DNA of 64,000 bases from Candidatus Bacteroides merdigallinarum (GTDB lineage Bacteria > Bacteroidota > Bacteroidia > Bacteroidales > Bacteroidaceae), in NCBI GenBank assembly GCA_019116285.1, contig DXBX01000026.1, forward strand, positions 81,014 to 145,013, in the 5' to 3' direction. This document shows, one piece after another, positions 11,947-19,144 of the stretch. Below the pieces are notes generated by a model, which was not told where the DNA came from, did no database searches, and was given only the letters and a program-made list of their open reading frames with translations. A program made the position numbers and the translations under genes. Positions within the stretch are counted from its first letter, which is position 1; each line of letters opens with the position of its first letter.

Positions 11947-12846
11947 TCAATAATTGTTGTTACGCACATTCCAAGAAAATTTCTTGTTTTTGCTTAAATA
12001 TCCTTTTAATGTAGTCTTGTCTGAGAGGAAATTCTCATTGTCTGAGATTCCTGTAAGATAGATAAGCTGTGATATTAGGAATGTGACATCGTATGTGTTC
12101 TTTGCACCTTTCCTGTAATTGGTATCAAAAGGTGACAGGAAATTGAAGAACATTTTGAATGTTTGGGCAAACAGGCAGATTCTTTTCGTGTTGCTTATTG
12201 TGGTTTGCTGTTGTTTGGGACAAGTGCTTACCATTTCTATATTATCGTATAGATGTTCTGTGTCAAATTCGTCTTTGGGGTTCAAATCATCCAAATGTTC
12301 TTGGCAGCATGAAAGTATGAACTTGATTGCATTGGCGGTCTCTATGGTATGTATGGTTTTCCCATTTACCTGTAAGGATAAGGTCAGTTCTTCCCTAAAT
12401 GTTATATGGTCTGTAAGGGGATTGGCATTGGGGTGTTCTTCGTATTGGGATATGTTTTGGAAAAGTTTCTTTATCTCGCTTGCAGGTGTTTCCCCATATT
12501 CAAACGCTTGCCAGCACTTACCGTCCACGTAATCCTTTATAAACAGAATGGCAAACCAAAACTTGTCCTTGTCTAACTGTAAAGCTGATAAGGCAGTCTG
12601 AATTTCCTTGTCTTTCTTATATTCTTCATAAGTTAGAGGCATTTCAATAAGTCTGTTGTTGTACCTTTCTTTAAAGGTGGGTATGGCTTCGCTTCCCTCC
12701 AATATCAATCCCTGTATCTCTTTAGACATTGCAGGATGTATTATCATGGCAAACTGCCAAACATAATCCAAAATATCATCTTCCTCTTTTGCTTCTAAAG
12801 TGGGGTAAACCGCATCTATATTGGTAAATTTATCTATTGGCTGCAT
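11947..12846 (-). CDS. Hypothetical element protein
   Basis: 299 residues, acidic N-terminus (TLEAKEEDDILDYVW) and mainly helical, with no signal peptide, no membrane segment and no motif I recognise. A short gap separates it from the integrase; both read leftward, so they may be cotranscribed. Confidence 0.6.
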   Translation of the reverse strand: MQPIDKFTNIDAVYPTLEAKEEDDILDYVWQFAMIIHPAMSKEIQGLILEGSEAIPTFKERYNNRLIEMPLTYEEYKKDKEIQTALSALQLDKDKFWFAILFIKDYVDGKCWQAFEYGETPASEIKKLFQNISQYEEHPNANPLTDHITFREELTLSLQVNGKTIHTIETANAIKFILSCCQEHLDDLNPKDEFDTEHLYDNIEMVSTCPKQQQTTISNTKRICLFAQTFKMFFNFLSPFDTNYRKGAKNTYDVTFLISQLIYLTGISDNENFLSDKTTLKGYLSKNKKFSWNVRNNNY

Positions 12847-12937
12847 ATTCTTTATGTGTAATGGTTAGATATGCAAAATTAAGAAATAATCCCCACCTGC
12901 ATTGCTACAAGTGGGGAATTTGTGGGTAGGATATGCC

Positions 12938-14155
12938 TTAGTAATCAGAATCTCCTATGAACGTGTCCATGAGTTTATCCATTTGTTCACCTATGCACTT
13001 GTCTATTAGCTTTGCATAGTGGGCAGTCATTCTTGTATTGGTGTGACCTAACATTTTAGAAACAACTTCCAATGATATGTTGTTAGCTAAAGTGACGGTC
13101 GAAGCGAATGTGTGGCGGCTTGTGTGAAAGCAGATTCGCTTATTTATCCCACATAGAATAGCTATGTCCTTTAAGTATTTGTTTATGTCTGCTGGGTCTT
13201 GGATAGGTAATAGCCTGTCTCCACCTTTGTACTTATCCAATATCAGTTTAGCGATGGGGAGTAGAGGGATTCTTGAAAGCACGCCTGTTTTTACTCTACG
13301 TTTCTTAATCCATATTCTTCCTGCACTGTCCTTTTCAAAATGTTCAGGTGCTAATGTCTTGATGTCTATGTAGCTTAACCCAGTAAAACATCCAAAGAGA
13401 AACATATCTTTGGCTCTCTCCAAGCGAGGTAGGGGAGTATCAAAGTTAATAATCTTCCTTAATTCTTCTTCATCTAAGAAATCTATTTCTACAGGTTCAC
13501 GCTCAACTTTATAGGTTGCAAATGGATTGGTGGTCATGTAAGAGTTGGCTACTGAAAGATTGATAATCTTCTTTAGTAGCTTCAAATGTTTGGTGGATGA
13601 ATTTTGTGCCATGCCTTTATCTATTCTCAGAAATGAGTGAAAGGATTGGATGAAGTTTAGATTTAGTTCACGTAAGTATAAATCTTCTCTTTTGTACTTC
13701 TGTTGTATGAACTCTTTTAGTAACCGTTCTGTATAGACTGAAATCCAATAGGTAGCTTTGGACACTCCATTGCCTACTAATTTTTCTTGTGCCTGATTAT
13801 GCTCTGCAAGGACTTCAAACAGACTTCTTTCTTTGATTGATTCGACTTTATCAAAGTAAGCGTCACGCAATAGTTCTGCTGTGATTACAAAACCTCTCTC
13901 TAATAGCTCTGCTTCTTTTTGATAGAGTTTAGCCTTAATAGCTTTTAGGTAGTTGTTTAGACTTTGGGCTTCTTCATCTTTGCCTTTTACTTGTTGCTTG
14001 TTCTTGTCCCAATTGCAGGATTTAACTTTCTTGCCTGTGGAGAATGCACATCGTTCTCCATTCACAGTGAGTACGACCTCTATTGAAGTTGTACCATCTT
14101 TCCTAACTCTGCTATCTCTTATGAAGAATAGGATAGCAAATGAACTTCTTACCAT
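12938..14155 (-). CDS. int: Tyrosine integrase, CTnDOT/Bacteroides type
   Basis: 405 residues with three parts: an arm-binding N-terminus (LFFIRDSRVRKDGTTSIEV), a SAM-like core-binding region about 110-215, and the catalytic domain. The catalytic set reads GLSYID where most enzymes have an Arg at the Ser, Lys in RRVKTG, His-x-x-Arg in HTSRHTF, His in LGHTN and the nucleophile in HYAKL. The missing first arginine is a known trait of CTnDOT-family integrases. As the gene nearest the right end it is the likely enzyme for insertion into the GGGtGRT gene. Confidence 0.93.
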   Translation of the reverse strand: MVRSSFAILFFIRDSRVRKDGTTSIEVVLTVNGERCAFSTGKKVKSCNWDKNKQQVKGKDEEAQSLNNYLKAIKAKLYQKEAELLERGFVITAELLRDAYFDKVESIKERSLFEVLAEHNQAQEKLVGNGVSKATYWISVYTERLLKEFIQQKYKREDLYLRELNLNFIQSFHSFLRIDKGMAQNSSTKHLKLLKKIINLSVANSYMTTNPFATYKVEREPVEIDFLDEEELRKIINFDTPLPRLERAKDMFLFGCFTGLSYIDIKTLAPEHFEKDSAGRIWIKKRRVKTGVLSRIPLLPIAKLILDKYKGGDRLLPIQDPADINKYLKDIAILCGINKRICFHTSRHTFASTVTLANNISLEVVSKMLGHTNTRMTAHYAKLIDKCIGEQMDKLMDTFIGDSDY

Positions 14156-14522
14156 TGTTTAATCATTTAAAATTAGACATTTGGAAGTTCTCTAAATATG
14201 ATATATCTGCCTGTTTGTTAGGTGGATAGGTGAAATCTTGTGTGCAGTTTGATAAAAACATGAAATTGCACACAGATTGCACACAGAATAGCTTCAATTA
14301 AGCTCCACTTTAAGAATAATCAGCCACGCTTACCCTTAGAGATTCAAGCTCCATTTAAGTCATAATCTGCTTTAATTTCAGCATCTACCCACAACTATTT
14401 ATAAGAAGAAGAGTAAGCAAGAAACTATGAGAAATTACTACCCAAACATAAAGAGCGGATAAAATAAAAATCCCCATAACTCATAGAGCTACAGGGATTT
14501 ATTTATATAGTAATTACTTAAA
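14156..14522. other. Element right-end region with short direct repeats
   Basis: 367 bp without a gene between int and attR. It contains two adjacent copies of ATTGCACACAG (14265-14275 and 14276-14286), an inverted relative TTGTGTGCA (14238-14246), and a repeated AAGCTCCAYTTTAAG-type motif at about 14300 and 14346. These look like arm-type integrase or excisionase sites, as expected beside int. Confidence 0.55.
14466..14502 (-). terminator. Element-borne terminator behind the restored GGGtGRT gene
   Basis: AAATCCC (14468-14474) pairs with GGGATTT (14494-14500), with an A/T-rich stretch on both sides. It takes the place of the original hairpin at 3743-3776, so the element brings both a new 3' coding end and a new transcript end. 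Confidence 0.6.
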
Positions 14523-15533
14523 TTACTTGTTCAAAGCCAATGCTACGTTAACAGCGCAAGCTACTGTACATCCTACCATCGGGTTGTTACCGATACCGAG
14601 GAAGCCCATCATTTCAACGTGGGCGGGTACGGAAGAAGAACCTGCAAACTGAGCGTCAGAGTGCATACGGCCCATGGTGTCGGTCATACCGTAAGAAGCG
14701 GGACCTGCGGCCATGTTGTCCGGGTGCAATGTGCGGCCCGTGCCACCACCCGATGCTACGGAGAAGTAGGGCTTGCCGGCCAATACACGCTCCTTCTTGT
14801 ACGTACCTGCTACGGGGTGCTGGAAGCGCGTGGGGTTCGTGGAGTTACCCGTGATGGATACATCCACGTTCTCGTGCCACATGATGGCTACGCCTTCGCG
14901 TACATCGTCTGCACCATAGCATTTAACCTTGGCGCGGGGGCCGTCGGAGTAGGGAGTTTCCTTCACTACCTCCAGCTTGCCGGTGTAGTAGTCGAACTGC
15001 GTCTGTACGTATGTGAAGCCGTTGATGCGGCTGATGATCATGGCAGCGTCCTTGCCCAGGCCGTTCAGGATGCAACGCAAGGGGTTCTTGCGCACCTTGT
15101 TGGCCATTTCGGCAATCTTGATGGCACCTTCGGCAGCGGCGAACGATTCGTGGCCGGCCAGGAAGGCGAAGCACTGCGTCTCGTCGCGCAGCAGGCGGGC
15201 AGCCAGGTTACCGTGTCCCAAACCAACCTTACGGTCGTCGGCCACAGAGCCGGGGATACAGAAGGCCTGCAGGCCGATACCGATGGCTTCGGCAGCGTCG
15301 GCGGCATTCTTGCAGCCTTTCTTCAGGGCGATGGCGCAACCTACCACGTAGGCCCACTTGGCATTCTCGAAGCAGATGCCCTGCGTTTCCTGACAAGTCA
15401 GGTAGGGGTCGATGCCGGCGGCGTCACAGATGGCGTTGGCCTCTTCGATGTCTTTGATGCCGTATTCGTTCAGTGCGGCAAGGATTTGCTTGATACGGCG
15501 GTCTTGGCTTTCAAATTGTACGGGTCTAATCAT
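14523..15533 (-). CDS. GGGtGRT family protein, 3' end supplied by the integrated element
   Basis: 336 residues; the family-naming GGGTGRT string is present (SVASGGGTGRTLHP). A conserved protein of anaerobes found directly after a NifU-like scaffold gene, as here (18-bp gap), which suggests a role linked to iron-sulfur proteins; the biochemical function is unknown. The final 59 codons (14523-14701) are the replacement copy carried by the element and use more A/T-ending synonyms than the displaced copy at 3801-3979. The coding frame is intact through the junction. Confidence 0.92.
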   Translation of the reverse strand: MIRPVQFESQDRRIKQILAALNEYGIKDIEEANAICDAAGIDPYLTCQETQGICFENAKWAYVVGCAIALKKGCKNAADAAEAIGIGLQAFCIPGSVADDRKVGLGHGNLAARLLRDETQCFAFLAGHESFAAAEGAIKIAEMANKVRKNPLRCILNGLGKDAAMIISRINGFTYVQTQFDYYTGKLEVVKETPYSDGPRAKVKCYGADDVREGVAIMWHENVDVSITGNSTNPTRFQHPVAGTYKKERVLAGKPYFSVASGGGTGRTLHPDNMAAGPASYGMTDTMGRMHSDAQFAGSSSVPAHVEMMGFLGIGNNPMVGCTVACAVNVALALNK

Positions 15534-15551
15534 TGTCTGTGTCCTCCTTCA

Positions 15552-16253
15552 TTATTCTTTACGTGGGTCAATGTATTTAACTGCGCCCTGTTCGGGTTTG
15601 AAGCGACCGTACGTGCCCGTAACAGCCTTCAGGGCTTCGTTGGCGTCTTTGCCGGCTTTCACTTGCTCCATGAACTTGCCCATGTGGACGTATTCATAGC
15701 CGATGACTTGGTCGTCTGCGTCGAGGGCCATGCGGGTGATGTAGCCTTCGGTCAGCTCCAGATAGCGCGGGCCCTTGGCCAGGGTGCCGAAGAGGGTACC
15801 CGTCTGGCTGCGCAATCCCTTGCCCAGGTCTTCCAGGCCGGCGCCGATCATCAGGCCGCCTTCGGAGAAAGCGGATTGCGTGCGTCCGTAAACAATCTGC
15901 AGGAACAGTTCGCGCATGGCCGTGTTGATGGCGTCGCAAACGAGGTCCGTGTTCAGGGCTTCGAGGATGGTCTTGCCCGGCAGGATTTCAGAGGCCATGG
16001 CGGCAGAGTGCGTCATGCCCGAGCAGCCCAGCGTCTCTACGAGGCACTCCTGGATGACGCCGTTCTTCACGTTCAGCGTCAGCTTGCAGGCGCCCTGCTG
16101 GGGAGCACACCAACCCACACCGTGGGTCAAGCCGGAGATGTCTACGATTTCTTTTGCTTTCACCCACTTGCCTTCTTCGGGGATGGGAGCCGGTCCGTGG
16201 TTAGGACCTTTCTTTACAACACACATGTGTTCAACTTCGTGTGAATAAGTCAT
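15552..16253 (-). CDS. Iron-sulfur cluster scaffold-like (NifU N-terminal type) protein
   Basis: 233 residues. Shows a NifU/IscU-like core with cysteines in GWCAPQQGACKLTLNV and ETLGCSGMTHSAAMASEI, then a helical C-terminal extension (HMGKFMEQVKAGKDANEAL). Start MTYSHEVEHMCVVKKG fits the family. Expected to hold or deliver Fe-S clusters in the cytoplasm. First gene of a two-gene operon with GGGtGRT; a good promoter box lies at 16328-16335. Confidence 0.82.
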   Translation of the reverse strand: MTYSHEVEHMCVVKKGPNHGPAPIPEEGKWVKAKEIVDISGLTHGVGWCAPQQGACKLTLNVKNGVIQECLVETLGCSGMTHSAAMASEILPGKTILEALNTDLVCDAINTAMRELFLQIVYGRTQSAFSEGGLMIGAGLEDLGKGLRSQTGTLFGTLAKGPRYLELTEGYITRMALDADDQVIGYEYVHMGKFMEQVKAGKDANEALKAVTGTYGRFKPEQGAVKYIDPRKE

Positions 16254-16327
16254 AATCAGCTCTAATTAATTAGTTAATATGATTAATGAAACGTAAGTCG
16301 TTTTCAAATGTCGTTCGTAACCGCTTG

Positions 16328-16335
16328 CAAAGATA
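16328..16335 (-). promoter_or_regulatory. -7 box for the Fe-S scaffold/GGGtGRT operon
   Basis: The minus strand reads TATCTTTG, an exact TAnnTTTG match, about 75 nt before the ATG at 16253. Confidence 0.5.
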
Positions 16336-16379
16336 GTGTTTTAATTTCATAATATCATTATATCGCGCGGGATTTTTTA

Positions 16380-16387
16380 TACCTTTG
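16380..16387 (+). promoter_or_regulatory. -7 box for the DUF4375 gene
   Basis: TACCTTTG, an exact TAnnTTTG match. The expected start lies a few bases before the tandem repeat array at 16399, so the array would be in the 5' leader. Confidence 0.5.
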
Positions 16388-16398
16388 CACCCGGTTGG

Positions 16399-16486
16399 GC
16401 GTAGGTATCTCCGCTCATGAGCGGGAATATCCCCGCACGTGTGCGCCGATACCTCCGAATGTGTACGCCGATACCTCCGTGAAAGG
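16399..16486 (+). repeat. Four 22-bp tandem units in a 5' leader
   Basis: Units at 16399-16420, 16421-16442, 16443-16464 and 16465-16486 share GCGnnGATACCTCCG followed by a variable GTGT-like tail. Units 3 and 4 are closest (GCGCCGATACCTCCG and ACGCCGATACCTCCG). A short hairpin, AAAGGCT-TTCGG-AGCCTTT (16482-16500), follows directly. The array lies between promoter and start codon. Confidence 0.7.
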
Positions 16487-16519
16487 CTTTCGGAGCCTTT
16501 CTGACATATATAATATAGT

Positions 16520-17026
16520 ATGGATATGATACAAGTAACCGACGAAGCCCTGCGCTGCGCCGCGGCCGAGGGCATGGACGCCTTCCTGCGCGTCTTCACC
16601 GATGCTTATAACGAAGCCACGGGCGGCACCCTCTCCGCGGAGACCATGCCGCGCCTCACCGCGCCGCAACACACCCTCCTGGCCTACACCGTCTTGCGCG
16701 ACGAGCTGATGGAGGGCGGCTTCTGCCAGCTTGTCCAAAACGGCTGGGGCGCCTACATCTTCTATAATCCCGTGGCGCGTGCCCTCAAAGGATGGGGGTT
16801 GACGGACCTGGCCCGCCTGCTCTACGACGCCCGGCGCATCTACGACGCCCACCGCGCCGACCTGGAGCGTGAGCGCACGGACGAGGAGTTCATGGCGATG
16901 TATGAGCAATACGAGGCCTTCGACGACCTGGAGGACGAATTCCTGGAGCACGAGGAGGAGTGGACGACCCTCGTAGCGACTTACGTGGACGAGCATTTGG
17001 AGGAGTTTGCGGAGATCGTGAGCTGA
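16520..17026 (+). CDS. DUF4375 (DMP19-like) protein
   Basis: 168 residues. The core TLLAYTVLRDELMEGGFCQL followed by VQNGWGAYIFYNPVARAL matches DUF4375, related to DMP19, a DNA-mimic protein described in Neisseria. The C-terminus is strongly acidic (LEDEFLEHEEEW), fitting a DNA-mimic or regulatory role, but no direct function can be claimed. Alternative start at 16526. Cytoplasmic. Confidence 0.75.
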   Translation: MDMIQVTDEALRCAAAEGMDAFLRVFTDAYNEATGGTLSAETMPRLTAPQHTLLAYTVLRDELMEGGFCQLVQNGWGAYIFYNPVARALKGWGLTDLARLLYDARRIYDAHRADLERERTDEEFMAMYEQYEAFDDLEDEFLEHEEEWTTLVATYVDEHLEEFAEIVS

Positions 17027-17097
17027 AAATATGTTAAAAAACGAATACCCTTGCAGTATTCCGCCTACTCTTGCGTTTCACTACCGAATATATTATC

Positions 17098-17105
17098 TAA
17101 TTTTG
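17098..17105 (+). promoter_or_regulatory. -7 box for the lipoprotein at 17131
   Basis: TAATTTTG matches TAnnTTTG, 25 nt before the ATG. Confidence 0.4.
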
Positions 17106-17130
17106 CAAACTGAATTAAAGAAAAAGAACA

Positions 17131-18033
17131 ATGAAACAACGTTTTAAATTCCTGACGCTCGCCGTGGCATTGATGGCGGGCTTGACGATGACTTCTTGCT
17201 TGGGCGATAGCGGCGATCCCGTAGACGGCAGATTTGGCGTGATAGCGAAGGTGTACAGCAGCTATTTCACGACCTTCCGTACTCCCGGCGTGGATCCCAT
17301 AACGATCACGCCTACAGAGGCTTCCATCAATAGCATTGTGACCAATAACCCAGATTTCAGCATGTCCAATCTGAACGGCAGGATTGTGTCGATAGGTTAT
17401 TCATGGAATCCGGAGCTGATTCAATTTCCGGCGGACACCAAGGAGTATGACGGTGTTTCGTTGATCAGCATCGAGTCGTTGGACGAAGCTACGCTGGTAG
17501 TATCCGCCGGTGCGGTTGGCACCGAGAATGACTCTGTAGCCACGCACCCCATCATCTCCCTGAATCCGCAAGTGAACGGCTATACGTACAAGCCTTATTT
17601 CTTTGACAATAATCGCACGGAAATTATCGTGCCGGTGCAATACTATGTGCCGCTGAATTCGCAGGCTACATCCTTCAATGTATCGTTGGTGTATTATCCC
17701 GATGATCCGGATACGCAAGCCGACAAGGCAAACGGCATCTTGCGCCTGCATGTGAATTACCGCATACATGGTGTGGAGGAGTTCTCTACCCAGTATAAGT
17801 CTTCTGATCTCACTTATTATGGCATGCCTTATTATGGCATGCGGTACTTTTATAAGGCATTCCGCTTGAACGGCAACATCGAGAGGGCTTGGGGTGGCAG
17901 CTTGCCTTCCGCCGTGAACCTGGTGGCCGACGAAAACGAGTTCTCCACCAAGCTGGACGATTCACAAACCAAGCACGATCAGGTTTATCCGGTAGTGACG
18001 TATGAGCAATATGTCGAAGATCTTACGAATTAA
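17131..18033 (+). CDS. NigD-like lipoprotein
   Basis: 300 residues with a lipoprotein signal (LMAGLTMTSCLGD, Cys about 24). The mature protein is beta-rich with Asp/Gly-rich loops, resembling NigD-type lipoproteins of Bacteroides in length, signal and the closing YEQYVEDL segment. Probably surface-exposed or periplasmic. Followed 8 bp later by a Yip1-like membrane protein, so possibly cotranscribed. The family assignment is moderate. Confidence 0.6.
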   Translation: MKQRFKFLTLAVALMAGLTMTSCLGDSGDPVDGRFGVIAKVYSSYFTTFRTPGVDPITITPTEASINSIVTNNPDFSMSNLNGRIVSIGYSWNPELIQFPADTKEYDGVSLISIESLDEATLVVSAGAVGTENDSVATHPIISLNPQVNGYTYKPYFFDNNRTEIIVPVQYYVPLNSQATSFNVSLVYYPDDPDTQADKANGILRLHVNYRIHGVEEFSTQYKSSDLTYYGMPYYGMRYFYKAFRLNGNIERAWGGSLPSAVNLVADENEFSTKLDDSQTKHDQVYPVVTYEQYVEDLTN

Positions 18034-18041
18034 TTGAAGTT

Positions 18042-18617
18042 TTGGACTACAAAAACTTACTACATATCACTCTTTTGCTGATTTCCTCCCCGGCCCGTGC
18101 CTGGGAGGAAATTCGTTTGCAGGGGGATAAGCGGGCGGTGTTCACCTCGTTCGTTTATCCCATGATTGGTTTATGCGGCTTGAGCGTCTTCATCGGCGCG
18201 TTGTGGAGCCACGGATGGAGCGGCCCGCAGAGCTTCCAGTATGCCATGACGGAATGTTGCGCAGTGGCCGTGTCATTGTTTGGCGGATACTTCCTCTCCG
18301 CATGGCTTTTGGATAAGCTCCGTGTGCGCCTGCTTCGTGCATCGGCCGACCAACCGCTGATGTGGCAATTCGCCGGCTATGCGATGGTGGTGTTCTTCCT
18401 GCTGAAGATTGTGCTGGGCATCCTGCCCGAGTTTCAGATCATCGCACTGGTGGCGCAATTCTACACCCTCTACGTGGTGTGGGAGGGGAGCCGCGTGCTG
18501 CTCGAGGTGGATGACTCCCGGCGGCTGACGTTCACGCTGTTGTCCTTCGTGTTGCTGGTGGGATGCCCGATGCTGGTGGAGTGGATGTTCAACGAGCTGA
18601 CCTTCCTGCTCAACTGA
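18042..18617 (+). CDS. Yip1-domain integral membrane protein (TTG start)
   Basis: 191 residues beginning at a TTG, since the in-frame codon two before it is a stop and the next ATG would remove the conserved LLISSPARAWEEI segment. That segment is typical of bacterial Yip1-domain proteins. About five hydrophobic segments follow (VYPMIGLCGLSVFIGALW, YAMVVFFLLKIVLGIL and the C-terminal LLSFVLLVGCPML). Function unknown. Confidence 0.75.
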   Translation: MDYKNLLHITLLLISSPARAWEEIRLQGDKRAVFTSFVYPMIGLCGLSVFIGALWSHGWSGPQSFQYAMTECCAVAVSLFGGYFLSAWLLDKLRVRLLRASADQPLMWQFAGYAMVVFFLLKIVLGILPEFQIIALVAQFYTLYVVWEGSRVLLEVDDSRRLTFTLLSFVLLVGCPMLVEWMFNELTFLLN

Positions 18618-18624
18618 GAAAATA

Positions 18625-18668
18625 ACTAATTGTCATTTGTCACAACTGTCACAACTGTAACGTAACGC
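18625..18668 (+). repeat. Dispersed intergenic repeat, copy 1
   Basis: ACTAATTGTCATTTGTCACA then ACTGTCACAACTGTAACGTA and ACGC. Shares its 5' half with the copy at 27549-27583 and its 3' half with those at 24317-24344 and 24469-24491. Lies directly after a stop codon and before smpB. Confidence 0.65.
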
Positions 18669-18686
18669 CTATAACGGTCAATCCCA

Positions 18687-19139
18687 ATGAAACAACCAGC
18701 CATCAATATCAAGAACAAGCGTGCCACGTTCGACTACGAGTTGCTGGACACCTATACGGCGGGCATCGTACTGACGGGCACTGAGATCAAATCCATCCGC
18801 CAGGGCAGGGCCAGCCTGGTGGATACCTTCTGCTACTTCGCCAACGGCGAGCTGTGGGTGAAGAACATGCACGTGGCCGAATACTTCTACGGCTCCTACA
18901 ATAATCACTCCGCCCGGCGCGACCGTAAACTCCTCCTCCAGAAGAAAGAGTTGGAGAAGCTGCAGCGCACCTCGCGCGATCCTGGCTTCACCATCGTCCC
19001 CGTCCGCCTCTTCATCAACGAGAAGGGCTTGGCGAAGCTCGTGGTGGCTCTTGCGAAAGGTAAGAAGCAGTATGACAAACGCCAATCCCTGCGCGAGAAA
19101 GACGACAAGCGTGACATGGCCAGGGCGTTCAAACGATAA
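18687..19139 (+). CDS. smpB: SsrA-binding protein SmpB
   Basis: 150 residues, normal length. Signatures: [34 protein letters not shown] and the basic C-terminal tail [20 protein letters not shown] that enters the ribosomal decoding centre. Works with tmRNA in ribosome rescue. metH follows 5 bp later on the same strand. Confidence 0.97.
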   Translation: MKQPAINIKNKRATFDYELLDTYTAGIVLTGTEIKSIRQGRASLVDTFCYFANGELWVKNMHVAEYFYGSYNNHSARRDRKLLLQKKELEKLQRTSRDPGFTIVPVRLFINEKGLAKLVVALAKGKKQYDKRQSLREKDDKRDMARAFKR

Positions 19140-19144
19140 TCACT

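Larger units (their letters stand above)
3980..14701. mobile_element. Integrated element (about 10.7 kb) that restores its target gene
   Basis: Bounded by the imperfect direct repeats 3801-3979 and 14523-14701, whose offset is 10722 bp. The interior is clearly AT-richer than the flanks and holds two tyrosine recombinases, a DUF3871 protein, a ParB-like protein and a cargo operon, nearly all leftward. The right repeat completes the GGGtGRT gene, while the original end is stranded at the left. No relaxase, coupling protein, conjugation or phage structural gene is seen, so it is probably mobilised in trans or is a decayed or satellite element. Confidence 0.88.

Noticed and set aside
3980..14522. 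Prophage or conjugative transposon
   Set aside because: No capsid, tail, terminase, relaxase, coupling or type IV secretion gene in the island; only integrases and maintenance-like genes.
14619..16244. 541-codon open frame on the plus strand
   Set aside because: Antisense to GGGtGRT and the Fe-S scaffold gene. Its length reflects GC-rich codon bias of those genes; the translation shows no domain.
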